Assembly: GCA_003116995.1 (NCBI GenBank) | Contig: BDSL01000071.1 | Location: forward strand, 124,001 to 188,000 | From: Yamagishiella unicocca | Lineage: Eukaryota; Chlorophyta; Chlorophyceae; Chlamydomonadales; Volvocaceae | Reading direction: 5' to 3' | DNA: 64,000 nucleotides | Shown: positions 9,436-22,270 of the stretch, piece by piece | Layout of the letters: every line of letters starts with the position of its first letter | Position numbering within the stretch: position 1 is the stretch's first letter | Program-made: the position numbers and the translations under genes | The notes under the pieces: model-generated | The model's input: the letters and a program-made list of their open reading frames with translations, nothing else | What the model was told of the DNA's origin: nothing | The model's database searches: none

Positions 9436-12400
9436 ATGGCGGAGCCTACATCGGCGGAGCTCGGGAGTCTGGTGGCCGCAGCCCAGAAGCTTTGGGAGCT
9501 TGACGAGAACCGTCTCACGCCTGGCGTCGACTATGCCATCAACCTTCAGGTGCGGAAGGAAAACCTTGCAGTTAACGATCGAGCTGCTCGCGCCTTGGCT
9601 CGCGCAAATTCTGCGCAAGCTGTGGCCAGATCCTTTGCGTAGAAATGTTGCATATCAACATGAAACATGCACCCTTCGTCCACCACCTTGCAGGAAGGCA
9701 AGAAGCATTGGGAGCGCGGCGATATGGCTTCGGAAAAGCTATTCACCGGGGTTAAGAGGGACACCTGGACCAAGCCAACTTTTGTCATGTAAGGTGGAAG
9801 CCTCAGTTACGATTGCCTGCGAAGCTAACCTTTGTTCCGGTTGCGCTGGCCGACCCACCAGCCCGCAAGCATCCCAAAGCATCCATTTCCAGCCGCTCCA
9901 TTATAATATATGCAGAGCTTGTAAAACAGCGCTGTCCGTTCACGGAATACCGCCTTGCTTGAGCTCTTGACCTCCAGAGTACTCCCTCAGCCGCATTTCT
10001 TGGGTCCCAAGAAATGCCGCCCCCTCGGTTTGTACGCCGCTGTAGCACGTCCCCGAATAACACACTCTGCTGCACCGTTACCCCTCAGCTTCTACAATCT
10101 GCTGGACAACTACGAGCGGGAGACTGGGCAGGCAGAGGAGGATACGGCGCAGGAGCGAAAGGAAGTCACGGCCTTCCTGGACGCCGTGATGGATACAAAG
10201 TACGGGAGGGCGTCACGGCGTGCGCAATGATGGGAAGCGGGCAGTGGGAGGTCGGGATTGCCTCGGCCAACAAGGGGATGGGGCGATAGGAATTTGCGTA
10301 CGGCCAGACTGACAGATGGGGTGAGTGGGAAGGGCTGTGCGGGACGCGCTGCGAGGCAATCTCCGCCAAACCGTCGTTTGGGGATCCTTCCCTGTTGTTG
10401 TCGCACATCGGTTCGGGGTAATCTGGGTGAGCACGGAAATTGGACACCAGCCGACGTCTCCTACCGCACACCGACGCCGCCTACCGTGCAAGTTATATAG
10501 TGCAAACATGCGGCGTGGGTCATCCACTCCACGTCGATGGCGCCTTAGAGGGAATTATGAGTGCGGTAGGCTTACTTGTGATGCCACCCTTCTCGATTAG
10601 ACGTTGACAGCGACAATCGCAGGACCCGTGGGTCAGTTTCCAACCGTTTTGCATCGCCGAACCGTTGCAAGTCGTTGCACCTTCTGGGCGCAGGGTGATG
10701 CAGTACTGCCACAAGTACTGCGTTGGGCGAGGCGTGGCCCCACCTGGGGAGGCTGAGTTTAAGAGGGCGCTCTACCAGGTGCGGAGGGGAGCGGGACGTT
10801 GCGTCAGGAGGTGGGAGGTTGCGGCTGCACAAGGCCGGAAAATGGGCTGAGGTGGTTGCGCCGGTTGGGGGAGAAAGGACAACCGCTGTGGTAAGCGCCC
10901 TCAATGGATGTCTCAGTGGCAGCCTGCTGGGTGTTGTTTTTTCGAAGAGTCTGACGAGTCGTGACTACCACACACCTCACCACTTGCCACCTGGCTTGTA
11001 CCATCTGCTGGACCCTGGTGGTGCCAAAGAGGTGACGACCCCACGGGGCCAAAGAAGCTGCGGGTGGAATGAAAACAGAGGACTCGAGTTGCTTGCAGAA
11101 CACGAAGTGCTGTCTATGACGCCAACAGCGAGGCTATGTTAACATCAGCCCGCCCGCCCAACTTCGCACATACATCTGCGCTGACTCGTTCAGATGTGGT
11201 TCAGCTACTACCGCCGTGATTGCGGCAACGACTCGTGCGGCTTCGAGCACGTGTTCGTGGGCGAGAGCAAGGGCGATTGCATCACGGGCTTCCACAACTG
11301 GATCCAGGTAAGATGCCGTACACAGCCTGAACCCAACCCAATTCTTGGGCGGTGCACGACGAGGGTAGCGGGGCACCCAGGCAGGGAGAGGGGGCCGGAA
11401 CTTCAATGGTGGGCTATGTGACGTAGGCGACAGGAAGCGCGAAGGCGTGCCATAGAGTCGCCTAATGGAGTTATTTAAGTGGGGGCCTTTTAAACCCGCG
11501 ATCGAGCCCGCGCTGCCCCTTTCCCAGGCCTCAAAAGGCTTATCCTTTCTGCCCATCACATCCGCCCCACCCACCACCCACGCTGCTGCCGTACTTAAAC
11601 CCAAACCCACCATCCAGTTCTACATTGAGGAGGGCCGCGGCCACGTGGACTACCTGGGCTACCTGCGGCCCAAGTGCGGCCGCGACCGGACGGATGACGA
11701 CGACCGGCTGATCTCGGTCCAGTTCAGCTGGAAGGGCGAAGAGAAGAGCGTGTCGTCGTTCTTCGTGGGTGAGTAGCACAAACAAGAAGAGCGGTGGGCG
11801 GGACCGCGGGTTAGGGCGGAGGAGCGTGCTAGCCTAACCAGGCGTCAGCTGAGGCTGTTACTTCGATCGTCTGACCCAGGGCGTGCGTCCATCAGCGTTG
11901 GAGTGGGGTTTTGGGTGAACGGGGATGGCGGTGTTGTGTGTATGTGTGGTTCCGTCTTATGTGTCTTTCTTTCTTCATTACTGTTGTATTGGACAAGGCT
12001 CACAGTGCCGGGTTCCTCATTACTGTTGCAGTGGACAAGGCTCACCGTCCCACTCTCCACGGCCTACCACGTGTGCGGTGACCGCCCGCATCTCGCTGCG
12101 CCTCCGCAGGCACGTCCCCGGAGTTCGAGATGGCGCTGTACACGATGTGCTTCCTGTGCAGCGAGGAGGATAAAACCTTCCTGGAGCTGGGGCCGTACGA
12201 CCTGAACATCGTCTGCTACCGCATCCGCTCCAGGAACGGTGACAAGGTGGGTTGCGCGACGGGTCCCACGCGAGCACGGCGCTTTGCTTGGCGCCAAAGC
12301 AAGCAAGCGGTGACACAGCGCCCAGCGCCCGCCCGGACCTCTGTATTGACGTGCCCCGCCCTGCGCCGCAAGCGATTACAGTAGGCGCCTTTTGCCACGA

Positions 12401-12661
12401 GCCTCCCATACGCGCCAGCGCTCGTAGCGGCCGCCCGCCTTCACTTGGTCTCGCCGCCAACAGATACGAAGCAAAGATCGGTGGCATCGGTGGCATCGTC
12501 TTATGGTCAGACTCGGACTACAGCACCACTGCAACTTTCTGAAGCGGCGCTGGCCCCGCTTCCCGCCCTCCCCCCCAATCTCCCGCGTACAGGTGGCCAC
12601 CGCCTTCCCCGAACTTCTGGGTGAGGACCCATCGAACGAAATGGCGAACCTAAGCGTGTGA
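9436..12661 (+). CDS. EndoU-family (XendoU-like) endoribonuclease
   Basis: Eight exons give 291 aa: 9436-9549, 9694-9788, 10089-10199, 10694-10778, 11194-11307, 11618-11768, 12110-12246, 12593-12661. EndoU enzymes cleave RNA at uridylates in a metal-stimulated reaction, leaving 2',3'-cyclic phosphates. The protein matches the eukaryotic family from end to end: LWELDENRLTPGVDYAINLQ, LLDNYERETG, FLDAVMDTK, VMQYCHKY, GFEHVFVGE, ITGFHNWIQ, HVDYLGYL, ISVQFSWKGEEKSVSSFFVG and TSPEFEMALYTMCFL. The catalytic set is present: His154 and His169 with Lys216, and acidic residues Glu153 and Glu159. There is no signal peptide, so unlike many animal members it is probably intracellular. The length is that of a single EndoU domain with no accessory domains. 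Its substrate cannot be told from sequence. Confidence 0.95.
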
Positions 12662-14766
12662 TAATGCTGCGCACTCAAGGGCGCCGGCAGCGTGCGTTCT
12701 GGGGGGGTTACATAAAATAAACCGGTTACTGGACACGGGAAGTGTAGGTGGTGCAGGCCCTTCGGACATCTGGACGCGCGCGAATGCTACTGGACTTGGA
12801 TTGACGGCCGCAGTTCTGGGGGGGGGTTGAGGTGGGCAGGGCGCCGTCCCGCAGGCGCTGACTGTGCGTGCGAGCCAGGAGCTAGCTAGCCTTGGGATGT
12901 GAGCTGCAGCAGCGATTAGGGGGCCATTCCTACGGCCACCTGTTGAGCGCCTGCCTGCGGGCCGCGATGTGACAGCGGGGAGTCGCTGAAACAGGCGTTT
13001 GTGAGCAGGGCTGAGCTTTGTGTCACCTCAACGTGAGCGCCGTACAACGTCTGGTGGCTAGGGGTTCGTGAGCTTGCACAGCGCGGGCTCGAGGAAGTCG
13101 CTGTGGCTTTACGATTATAGACCTTGCTGTTGCTGGCAATATGTCGAACCCAATTTATGTTTTGCGCGAGATCATGGGCGCTCTTTCCAAACCCACCGGT
13201 ATGCGCTGTGCTAATTTAAAGAAGCGCGACACGTGATACGGCATTCGATAGGAGCGCTGGACGCACCGTTATAGCGGGTGATCCGTGATCAAGCTCGTGG
13301 GTCAACGGACTCGAAGCAGTAGTACATATAGTGTTGATACATAAAAAAAGCCGTGGGTCCTGCTGTTATGCTCCGAGCCTGGCTATTTTACCGTTCCTTA
13401 CGATTCGTGCCGTGGGGTCTTGGTGATGTAAGCTCTCGGTGGCCGCGAGGATCTGACATGGCGCCTTAAAGGTGCATTGGCATGTATATTAAACGTCCTG
13501 AAGTGCGCTCCCGATCCTGAAGTGCAGTCCCGATACTGTGCAGCGTTGGGACCGAGGAGTGAATGCCGAAGGAGGCGGATGTCGTTGTCGAAACTAAGGC
13601 GTACGTTATGCGCACGGTTTCAAAGCAGCAGCAACCCTGCTTGGAGGTACAGAAATTAACATCAGTTCGCGTTGCTTTACAGTAATATATACCTGAAACC
13701 CCTTTATGATTCCGACGTAATCGGGGGATCGTATTGGAAGTCACCGGTCTGGACCACCTGACGCCAAATCGACGCCGCCCGAGACAATGCTTGCCTACGG
13801 ACGCAGGTGCAAAAATCCCTAGAACCTACCATTAAACCGCGTCACAGTATTAATGCGCTATGTACAGTGTCCATGGCGGCATGAAGTACGCCCAAGTGGC
13901 AGCACAGGATAAAACATAAGAGAGGCACAAATGCCCAAAAAGAGGGACAGACGGCAGGGGCCAACAGGAGGACTTCCATGATCCAATACACCCAGCCCGT
14001 CATCTTCAGCTCGGATTGCTTCCAGTACATGTTTTTGAGTTTCCAAATCTCCTTTGAAGTCTAGCCAGGGGATAGCCCCAACTGACAGCAACCAGCGCAA
14101 CCAATCGCAGCGGCACACCCCACATCAAACTGTGCAGCTGTACGGCCATAACTATAATCAGACGATCAGACAATCCCACAAACCTGGCAATCGCAGGAAA
14201 TCTAAGGACACCCGGTGGCTCTCCGTCCGTGGCAGGTGCTTGAAACCAAGCTTGGGCGCAAACCAAGCAGGCCTCAGCCAACGGAGCAGTCAGACCTGAA
14301 ACTCCGTTCAGTTGCTGTGAACATCGCTACAAACAAAATGCAATACCGCTAGTGGCGCACGCTGTCTCAAAACATCGTAAGCCCCAGCCTTCAATGCCAT
14401 CCTCAGAGAACTTGCTCCTGAACCATTGTATTGGTTCGACACACGCTGTCGGCGGGTACATACGTACATGCGTTCAAGGGCTCCGAACCGGAACTGGCAC
14501 AGGCACCGCCAATCCAAGCTCCGCTCGGCCCAAGCGCACACCGAGACCAGCTGAAACTCCCCCCTGATGATTCCCAGCAAGGGTCGCCCTGCAGCGCTCC
14601 AAGGCTTCCGGACCTTGGGGTTTTGATAAGAGAATCCGCGAATCCACGGCCGACAAACCCAGGGCGGTGAAGGTGACAGTCCAGCGGAGCGGCGCGCCAA
14701 AGAGCGGGAGCGGAGGCGCGGCTGAGGTGGACCTTGGGGGGCCTTGTTGGTCCTTCAAGGTTGGTC
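12662..14766. other. Convergent intergenic region between EndoU (+) and KAZ-A (-)
   Basis: Two kilobases hold the 3' UTRs of two converging genes. A + strand TGTAA at 13427-13431 and a minus-strand TGTAA (TTACA at 13677-13681) are candidate poly(A) signals. Poly-G tracts occur at 12700-12710 and 12820-12830. A 29-bp dispersed repeat copy lies at 14626-14654. Open frames here are short and without recognisable domains. Confidence 0.5.
14626..14654 (+). repeat. 29-bp dispersed repeat, copy 1
   Basis: This segment (beginning ATAAGAGAATCCGCGAATCC, then ACGGCCGAC) is exactly repeated on the other strand at 49069-49097, 34 kb away inside an intron of the CCDC57-like gene. Confidence 0.8.
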
Positions 14767-17700
14767 CTAGACGTCGCGACCGCCGCTTAGCATGTGGCGG
14801 TGGTGGTGGCGGCCAGCGGTGCCGCTGACCTTGGGCAGGCACTTGCCTAGGTAGTCACCCTCCACGCCGTCCGCAGGCAGCCGGCACTCATACTTCTTAG
14901 ACCAGCACTGCTTGGTGGTGCCCAGGATGCACAGGTCGTTCTTCTTGCCCAGCGTACACGCGTTGCCCTTGCAGTACTTGCACTTGCCCTCCTTCTTAAT
15001 GCTCTGGCCCATGCAGGCGGCCGTGCACTTGTTGGGGTAGGTCTTGCCGTCGCTACCACACACCGGCACGTACTCGTGGGTGCACGACGCGCACACGTGC
15101 TTCAAGTCCGTCACCGCGTTGCACTGGTCCACCAGGTCACCGGTGGCGGGGTCAAACCAGATGGCGGTACAGGGCTCCAGAACCGTGCCACGATACGTGA
15201 GGGAGCAGACCTTGGATGTGCAGGAGGCACTTGGGTGGCCGGAGCACGTGGAACTAGCACATGGGTCCATACGGTCGGCAGCGCACAGAACGCGAGGCGA
15301 GCCCACGTCGCACCTGCGGAGTTGCGGACACACGCGGCGGGGGCGGGGGCGGGGGCGGGGGCGGGTTAAGGCCCAGGCGTCGGCATGGTCGGAGGCGACA
15401 GGAGTGGGGACGCGCAGTCACAGGCCGCCGGGCATCAGACAGCCGGCTGGCAGGATGCTAAGGCTGCTCGGTGGGAGGCCAGGCTGAAGGCACGGCGCGA
15501 GGCAAGGCTGAAGGCACTGCACTACGCCTCGTCCCCGCCTAGGCCTGCCGTCGTTGAGTGGCGGTAGATTGTGTAGGTAGGTGGAGGTTTGGTGGTAGTG
15601 GCGGCAAGTCAGACTGGCCGCAGGAAGTCACAGCCCTGAAAGTGCCCTGCTGCGGGGCGCAGTGTGCCCGCTGTACCCCCAACGCCGCTACTCACGCGTT
15701 GATGTCTTCGGCAGGCGTGGCACCGCAATCAACTGGGTTGCCGCTTGCATCCACATACAGCGCCTCGCACGGCCCCAGGGTCCGGCCCCGGTAGGTGACG
15801 TTGTTGCAGTAGTTGGACAAACAGCTGGCCGACGGTTCCGCGGGGCACTTGTTGACATCGCATGGGTTGACGAGGCACTCCACAGTCTCGTTGACTGGGC
15901 ACCTGCACGAAGAGGGGTTCAGGCATCAAGGACAGACAGGCACGGATGCGGTTGGAGGGGGGCTGGGCCGCCGGACGTGGAGCGAGGCCCTGGGACAGTG
16001 GTCGGCCAAGCTTGGAGTAGGAACGAGGTGGGGCAGGCAGCGGCCCACGTAGGGCCGTCTGCCAGCGCCTGCTCACGTCAGCGGCCAGCAGATACGCAAG
16101 GGCACAACGGATGCTGCTGCAACCGCCCCAGGTAAGTACGGCAAGAAATCGAGGCCCAGCTGACCCACGCTGCCATGCACGGTCGGTAGAATACTGCCTA
16201 CCCGCCGACCATACATGTAAAAAAAAGATACACCTGATCCCGAACCCAGACACTCACTCGTAAACCTGCGCGCCGCATTCACCGGCATACACGATCTCAA
16301 TCTTCGCGCAATTCGCTTCGCAGCTGTTGCCGTACGTCTCGCCATCGGCTCCGCACACCGGCTCCCATTGCGCCGTGCAGGCGCAGTCCCCCTCGCTGCG
16401 GCACTCGCCCTGGTACGCCAGCTGCGCATCCTTGCACTCCATCGTACACTCATTGTTGTACGTCGTACCATCGGTTCCGCAGACGGGATCGTAGCTCCAT
16501 GGGCAGATGCAAGGCTTCGGGTAGGGGATACCCGTGCTGCATACGGCGAGGGAGCCGTTGCGTAGGTGCCACACGGCTGAGCAAGGGGCCACCTGGGAAA
16601 GGCGAGCCACGGCAGGAGCAAGGTACGTGCGGTGAGGAAGCGCGCATGGGCCATTGAGCCGTTGGTCCCATGCGCCGTTGGGTTGCTTGGATCGCTGGGT
16701 CGACAACGGAAAGGGCCAGAACGCGACCGAAAAGGAGAGGCCGCGAGGAGCCAGGCGGAACCGCAGACTACCTAGGAACGGACACGCATGGACACTGGAG
16801 GCGGACATAAGGCCCGGAAATCAACGCATACACATCGCCACGTGCACAGTTTTCCTCGCCCGACCCCATGCCCCACCTCCTCGAAGATTTCGTCGATCGA
16901 GGCGTACAAGCAGTAGACCGCCTCACATCTGGCGCCGGGCTCAGCGGCGCCAGGGCAGTCGGCCATGCAGGGGTCAGCCAGGCACTGGGCCTCGGGCAGG
17001 TCTGCCATGCACCTGGGGTGGGGCAGGTAGGAAAGCAGGGAGGGGGACGCATTACAGCGAGCGACTTAGCAAGGGGGACATGTTGAATTGCTTGTTGATG
17101 CCTGCCAGCCTTGAAGTGAAAGCAGTAATGGCAGCGTGCGGCACCCGGTAACAATCCAGACGTGCCCTGTGGCCCTCTAGGGCAATTAACCGCTGGGCTC
17201 AGTAGATCCATCTGTCCTGCCTGGCCCGGTCTCGACCCGCCCAGCCCCTTCCCTGCCGAATCGCTCACCTGACAGCCGGATCAGGGCTGCCACACGACAC
17301 CAGCTCTTTGGTGGCAGGGTCTACCCACACCGCCTCGCAGGGCTGGGCGGGCTTCCCGCCAACCATCCCGGAGGTGCAGGTGTTCATGAAGCACACCGAG
17401 CCCGGTGTGGCGTAAGGGCAGGGGTCCTCGCATGAGTCGCGCTTGCAACGCACGTTGCCCAAGCACCTGGTGGCCATTTGCGCACGCATGGAAAGTAGCG
17501 AAATGCATCGTTAGGAGCACGGGCGGGCGCATTGGAGGGAGGATAGGGGCGGGCACGGCTGGAAGGAAATGTCGGGGCTGAGGCAGTGGCACGAGCACCA
17601 GGCGCACGGAATACAAGGTCATGATAGGAGCTTAGGGTCCAGGCTGGCAGTAACGCGATTCATATAACGCGAGCACGGTCGTCATCGCGCATCCGATTTG

Positions 17701-20700
17701 GTGCTTGTTGGCTGGTCTTACCCAGCAAATGGATTCAGGTCCTCGAGGCTGTCGCAGGCGCCGTCCGTCCACTGTCCGTCTGTGCCCAGAGCGCAAGCTG
17801 CCATGCATTTGTTGGGGTAGGTCTTGCCGTCGCTGCCGCACACAGGCATGTACTCCTTGGTGCAAATGCAAGGAGGGGTCGGCGGGGCATTGCAGTCGAC
17901 GGGGTAACCGGCCGCGTCCAAAAAGAGCGCGCCGCATGGCCCCAGGGTCCGGCCGCGGTAGGTGACATTGACGCAGTAGTTGGAAAAGCAGGTGGCTGAC
18001 GGGTCCGCGGGGCACTTGTTGACATCGCATGGGTTGGCGAAGCACTGCACAGTCTCGTTGGCTGGGCACCTGCACGAAGAGGTAGGAGTTCAGGCATCAA
18101 GGGCAGTGATGCAGTTGGAGGAGGGCTGGGCCGTCGGACGTGGAGCGAGGCTCAGGCAAGGGACGTAAGGGACGCCGTACGTGGCAACGAGCGAGGTGCG
18201 ACAGGCATTGGATGGCGGTCCACCTCAGCTGCCGATAGCCCCGCGAGGACATGCTAGATGGAAGCTGCTGCGGCTGCAGAAGGCAGGCACGAAACTCAGA
18301 TCCACGAAACTCAGATCCACGAAACCACGCAGCTAGCCCTGCATCTCTTACACGCGTGTTACCGTCCTGCTGATGAACGTCAGGGACACGAGAACCTCCC
18401 ACCTATCTAAGCGGGGGCTTCGACACGGCTGCCTACGTGCGATCATGGTTGCTCAGCTAGCTACGCAGTGCAAGCCTGCCCACACGTCGGAGCTTACCCA
18501 GGAAGGGGGTCGATGATTTCGCAGGCGCCGTCCGTCCACTGTCCGTCAGGGCCCAGAGCGCAAGATGCCGCGCAATGGTTGGGGTAGGTGTTGCCGTCGC
18601 TGCCACAGACCGGCGCGTATTCCATGGTGCAAATGCATGAGGGCTTGCACGCACCGTCCTTCCACTCGCCGTCCTCACCCAGAGCACAAGCTGCCGAGCA
18701 CTTGTTGGGGTAGGTCTTGCCGTCGCTGCCGCACACAGGCACATACTTCTTGCTGCACGGGCAGGCCTTCGGCGGCTCCGTGCATTCGTCCACCAGGTCA
18801 CCGGTGGTGGCGTTCAACCAGATGGCGGTGCAGGGCTCCAGAAGCGTGCCACGATACGTGAGGAAGCAGCCCTTCGCGATGCAGACGGCATCTGGGTTGC
18901 CGGAGCATGTGGCATTGCCGCACGGATCCGCACCGCACTTGACCTGAGGCGAGCCTTCGTCGCACCTGCGAGTCGCGAACACACGCGGGGCGCCAATGTT
19001 ATATGCATGGTTCATCAGGCACCAATATGGCCGGAGGCAGGCATCAGGCTGGGTACATACGGAGCTGGTCGACGAGCCACTCGTGGAGAGACCCTGCAGG
19101 CTGTGTCAGTGGCTTGGCCGGCAGTGATAGGCTGCTGGTGGTGGCGCCGGCGGCTCAACAGCTGGCAACATGCCCCGACCGGGGACGGCCTGCCTGCGGA
19201 GCTGCCTGCCCGTAGCTAGGCACCCCAGCCACCGCCACTACTCACGCGTAGATGTCATCGGAGGGCGGCGGGGCATCGCAGTCAACTGGGTTGCCGGCTG
19301 CGTCCAAAAAGAGCGCGCCGCATGGCCCCAGGGTCTGACCCCGGATGGTGATGTTGTTGCAGTAGCTGGCATAGCAGGTGGCCGACGGGTCCGCGGGGCA
19401 CTTGTTGACATCGCATGGGTTGGCGAAGCACTCCACGGTCTCGTTGGCTGGGCACCTGCGCGGAGAGGAGTTCAGGAGTCAAGGACAGGGTTGCGGTGGG
19501 AGGAGGCCTGGGAGCCGCCGGACGTGGAGCGAGGCTCAGGCCAGGACGCGAGCGACTTCGCAGTGCGAACAAGGTAGGTGCGGTACGAAGCAGCTGTATG
19601 ACCAGCACAGCGTAAGTCGATGCAGGGACATGGCGCATGTCTTGCACGCGTAGCAAAAATTCACGCAACGCCACCTTGCTGAAGGTGTATTTGGACCTAT
19701 GAGTGCCTCACACCTGGAACGGTGTCCAAAACGACCAACTACATGCGTTTTCGCTCAACAGCCCTCGGCTACCAGATGCAAGCGCGCCACGTCGTCCCCG
19801 AATCTTACCCAGGAAGCACGTTGATGATTTGGCATGCACCGTCCTTCCACTCGCCGTCAGCACCCAGAGCGCAAGCTGCCATGCACTTGTTGGGGTAGGT
19901 CTTGCCGTCGCTGCCGCACACAGGCATGTACTCCTTGGTGCACAGGCAAACGGGCTGGCATGCACCGTCCGTCCACTGCCCGTCAGCTCCCAGAACGCAA
20001 GACGCCGAGCACTTGTTGGAGTAGGTGTTGCCGTCGCTACCACAGACCGGCGCATACTCCTCAGTACAAATGCATGAGGGCTTGCACTTGCCGTCCTTCC
20101 ATTCGCCGTCCTCACCCAGAGCACAAGCTGCCGAGCACTTGTTGGGGTAAGTCTTACCGTCGCTGCCGCACACAGGCATATACTCCTTGCTGCACGGGCA
20201 GACCTTTGCAGGTCCGCCGCACTGAACGAGATTCTTGGTGGCAGGGTCGACCCAAATCGCGGCGCAGGCCGCAAGGGCCTGACCCTGGAACTTAATGCCG
20301 GTGCAGGCGTTGGTAAAGCAGACGGCGTCTGGAGGGAGCTTATTCTGACACTGAGTGGGCCATGGTTGTTCACAGGCGTTCATTGCGCACCGGGCAGTAC
20401 CGACACACCTGCGGGAAGAGCGAGGTGAGGATCTGATTACGTGTCGGAAGTAATTGAAGGCCTAGAAGACGGATGACAAGAGGGGTGCAAGTCGGATCCC
20501 TGACGATGCCTGTTGCGGACTTGGTACGACACAAGAGCGCACGCGGGACCGTAACTTTCCAACTATCTACTAACTCACCCAGCGACGGGGTTGAGCTCGT
20601 CTTGCTGACACCGGCCAGGGTGCGATTGTCCCTTGCCCAATAGGCACTCGGCGTAGCACTTATTCGAGTAGGTGGAGTTGTCCGTGCCGCAAACGGGGGC

Positions 20701-21104
20701 GTAGTCTAGCGTACAGATGCAGCCACCGTCGTTGTGTACAGTACCAGTACTGCCCCCGACGCCATCTGTGAAACCAAGAGGCCAGGGTAGTATTTTGGTG
20801 TCAGGATACGATTTCTGAGCGACTATGAAGGGGCCGAAATTCCGACATGGCTGCGCAGAAACTGCCTGGCACGAAATCTCAGGCATTGAAGTTATCGATA
20901 AGAACCATTTGGATTGCTTTTACCCTAATAATAAGGACGATAAGGTATGGGACGCTAGGCGCACAACCTGTACCATGACCTCAGCAAGTGAAACGTCGAG
21001 CCTGTGAACATACCTTGTTGCGCTGTCCTAGCGCCAACAGCTTGAAATAAGGCCAGAATCAAACAGGTTGCGCAAGCCGTGCGCACATAATGTTGGCCCG
21101 CCAT
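14767..21104 (-). CDS. KAZ-A: secreted modular protein with ten Kazal domains and eight Cys-rich modules
   Basis: Eleven exons give 1127 aa: 21104-21014, 20822-20579, 20408-19809, 19455-19246, 18965-18498, 18069-17722, 17466-17269, 17012-16877, 16592-16258, 15902-15696, 15313-14767. The first exon is a signal peptide ([20 protein letters not shown]). Kazal domains, with core [14 protein letters not shown], number one in exon 2, three in exon 3, two in exon 5, one in exon 6, two in exon 9 and one in exon 11. A second unit of about 60 residues with eight Cys (pattern PC...C...A.C...C..V.YRG..L.PC.A...D..G..V.C) occurs in exons 3-7, across 8/9, and in 10 and 11. Introns bounding exons 3-7 are all phase 2. 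The C-terminus adds a further Cys domain ([14 protein letters not shown]...QCWSKKYEC). Kazal domains inhibit serine proteases; an extracellular inhibitor or matrix protein is inferred. Confidence 0.9.
15899..19540 (-). repeat. Duplicated exon-intron segments inside KAZ-A
   Basis: Exons 4, 6 and 10 begin almost identically ([24 protein letters not shown]). The intron just upstream of each also matches: 15899-16000, 18062-18160 and 19446-19540 share TTCAGGCATCAAGG-like and GGACGTGGAGCGAGGC sequences. Recent tandem duplication therefore copied introns along with exons. Confidence 0.8.
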
Positions 21105-21914
21105 GTTGCGAGGTGTGACGGGTCCAGCTGTCTCCTTGGCCTTGAAACCAGTGACTTAAAAAAGCCTTTCGCAGGGTTATAAGGGGATTTACTTTCACGC
21201 GCGCAGCCGGATTTCACTTGTGCTCAGGGCGAACCGCTGAGTCGATACTGCTATCGTGTTGTATTCGCGTGCAGTTGTCACAAAAATAGGTGTGGAGCCT
21301 TAGGAAAGCGAACGTTTTACTTTGACGTGTGAACGGTCCGATTATATACAGAGGACGGTCTACGGCACAAGCAGCTACATGTCGTATATCGTACGTTTGC
21401 GAAGCTTCACAGTTGTCAGCGATTACGCGTACGGTATATGGATAAGTGCATGGACCTGACGCTCGTTGTATTTTTTCTGCGCTTTTTATAACGCCCATGC
21501 AGAAGGTATTTAAGTGCATACATTAGCTGGGAAGGGGCCCCGCCATCTTAAGGGGTTACGTAAAGCTACGTTTGCTGGATTCTAACACCCCTAACCCGTA
21601 CCAACATTACGCAAAAGAACACGCATGTCTCCGTCTCAAATTAACAACGGCCTTACTTAGTGGAACTTGGCGCTTTGCTTTTAAGGGCTTCCTTGCGACT
21701 TCCGAGTGTGTGCGTGGTTGCTATCCAAACGCTGTTACACGCACCGTGCAGCTTCATGGCAGTCGTCTCATCGCAGCATATGCGGTCAATGGCTGGTACA
21801 TAATTCTTCTATCTGGCAGGTTTTGGTGTTTGTGAACGCTGCCTTATGTGCGGCCAATAACCTACTTGCTTTGACCGACCCTTGGTCAGTCGCCCTAAAC
21901 AAATCTCTTGAATC

Positions 21915-22270
21915 GCGAATTCCCAAGCGCAATCGATAGCTGAACGTGCAAAATGGCCCAAACGCGATAGCAACCGCCTATCCCTAGCTTTTAATTTCCG
22001 TGGGTCAGCCGCCCGAAAATTTATGGGTCGGTCGCCCGGAAAAAGCTGCAGTTGCACGATTCTCCAAGCGCAATCGATAGCCCAAGGTTCAAAATGGTCG
22101 CAAAGCGATAGAAATCAGCCACCCCTACTTTGTTTTCGTGGGTCAGCCGCCCGGAAATTTGTGGGTCAGTCACCCGGAAATGCAGCTTTTGTGATTCCCC
22201 ATGCGCAAATGATAGCCCAACGTGCAGAATGCAATTGTGACACCATTTTGTTTGTCGTGGGTCAAGGTCA
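21915..22270. repeat. Three degenerate copies of a roughly 120-bp unit
   Basis: Each copy contains CAAGCGCAATCGATAGC (or a variant), then a purine-rich AACGTGCAAAATGG stretch, then one or two GTGGGTCAGCCGCCCGGAAA motifs. It is noncoding and unrelated to the Kazal repeats; it may be a decayed satellite or transposon end. Confidence 0.65.
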
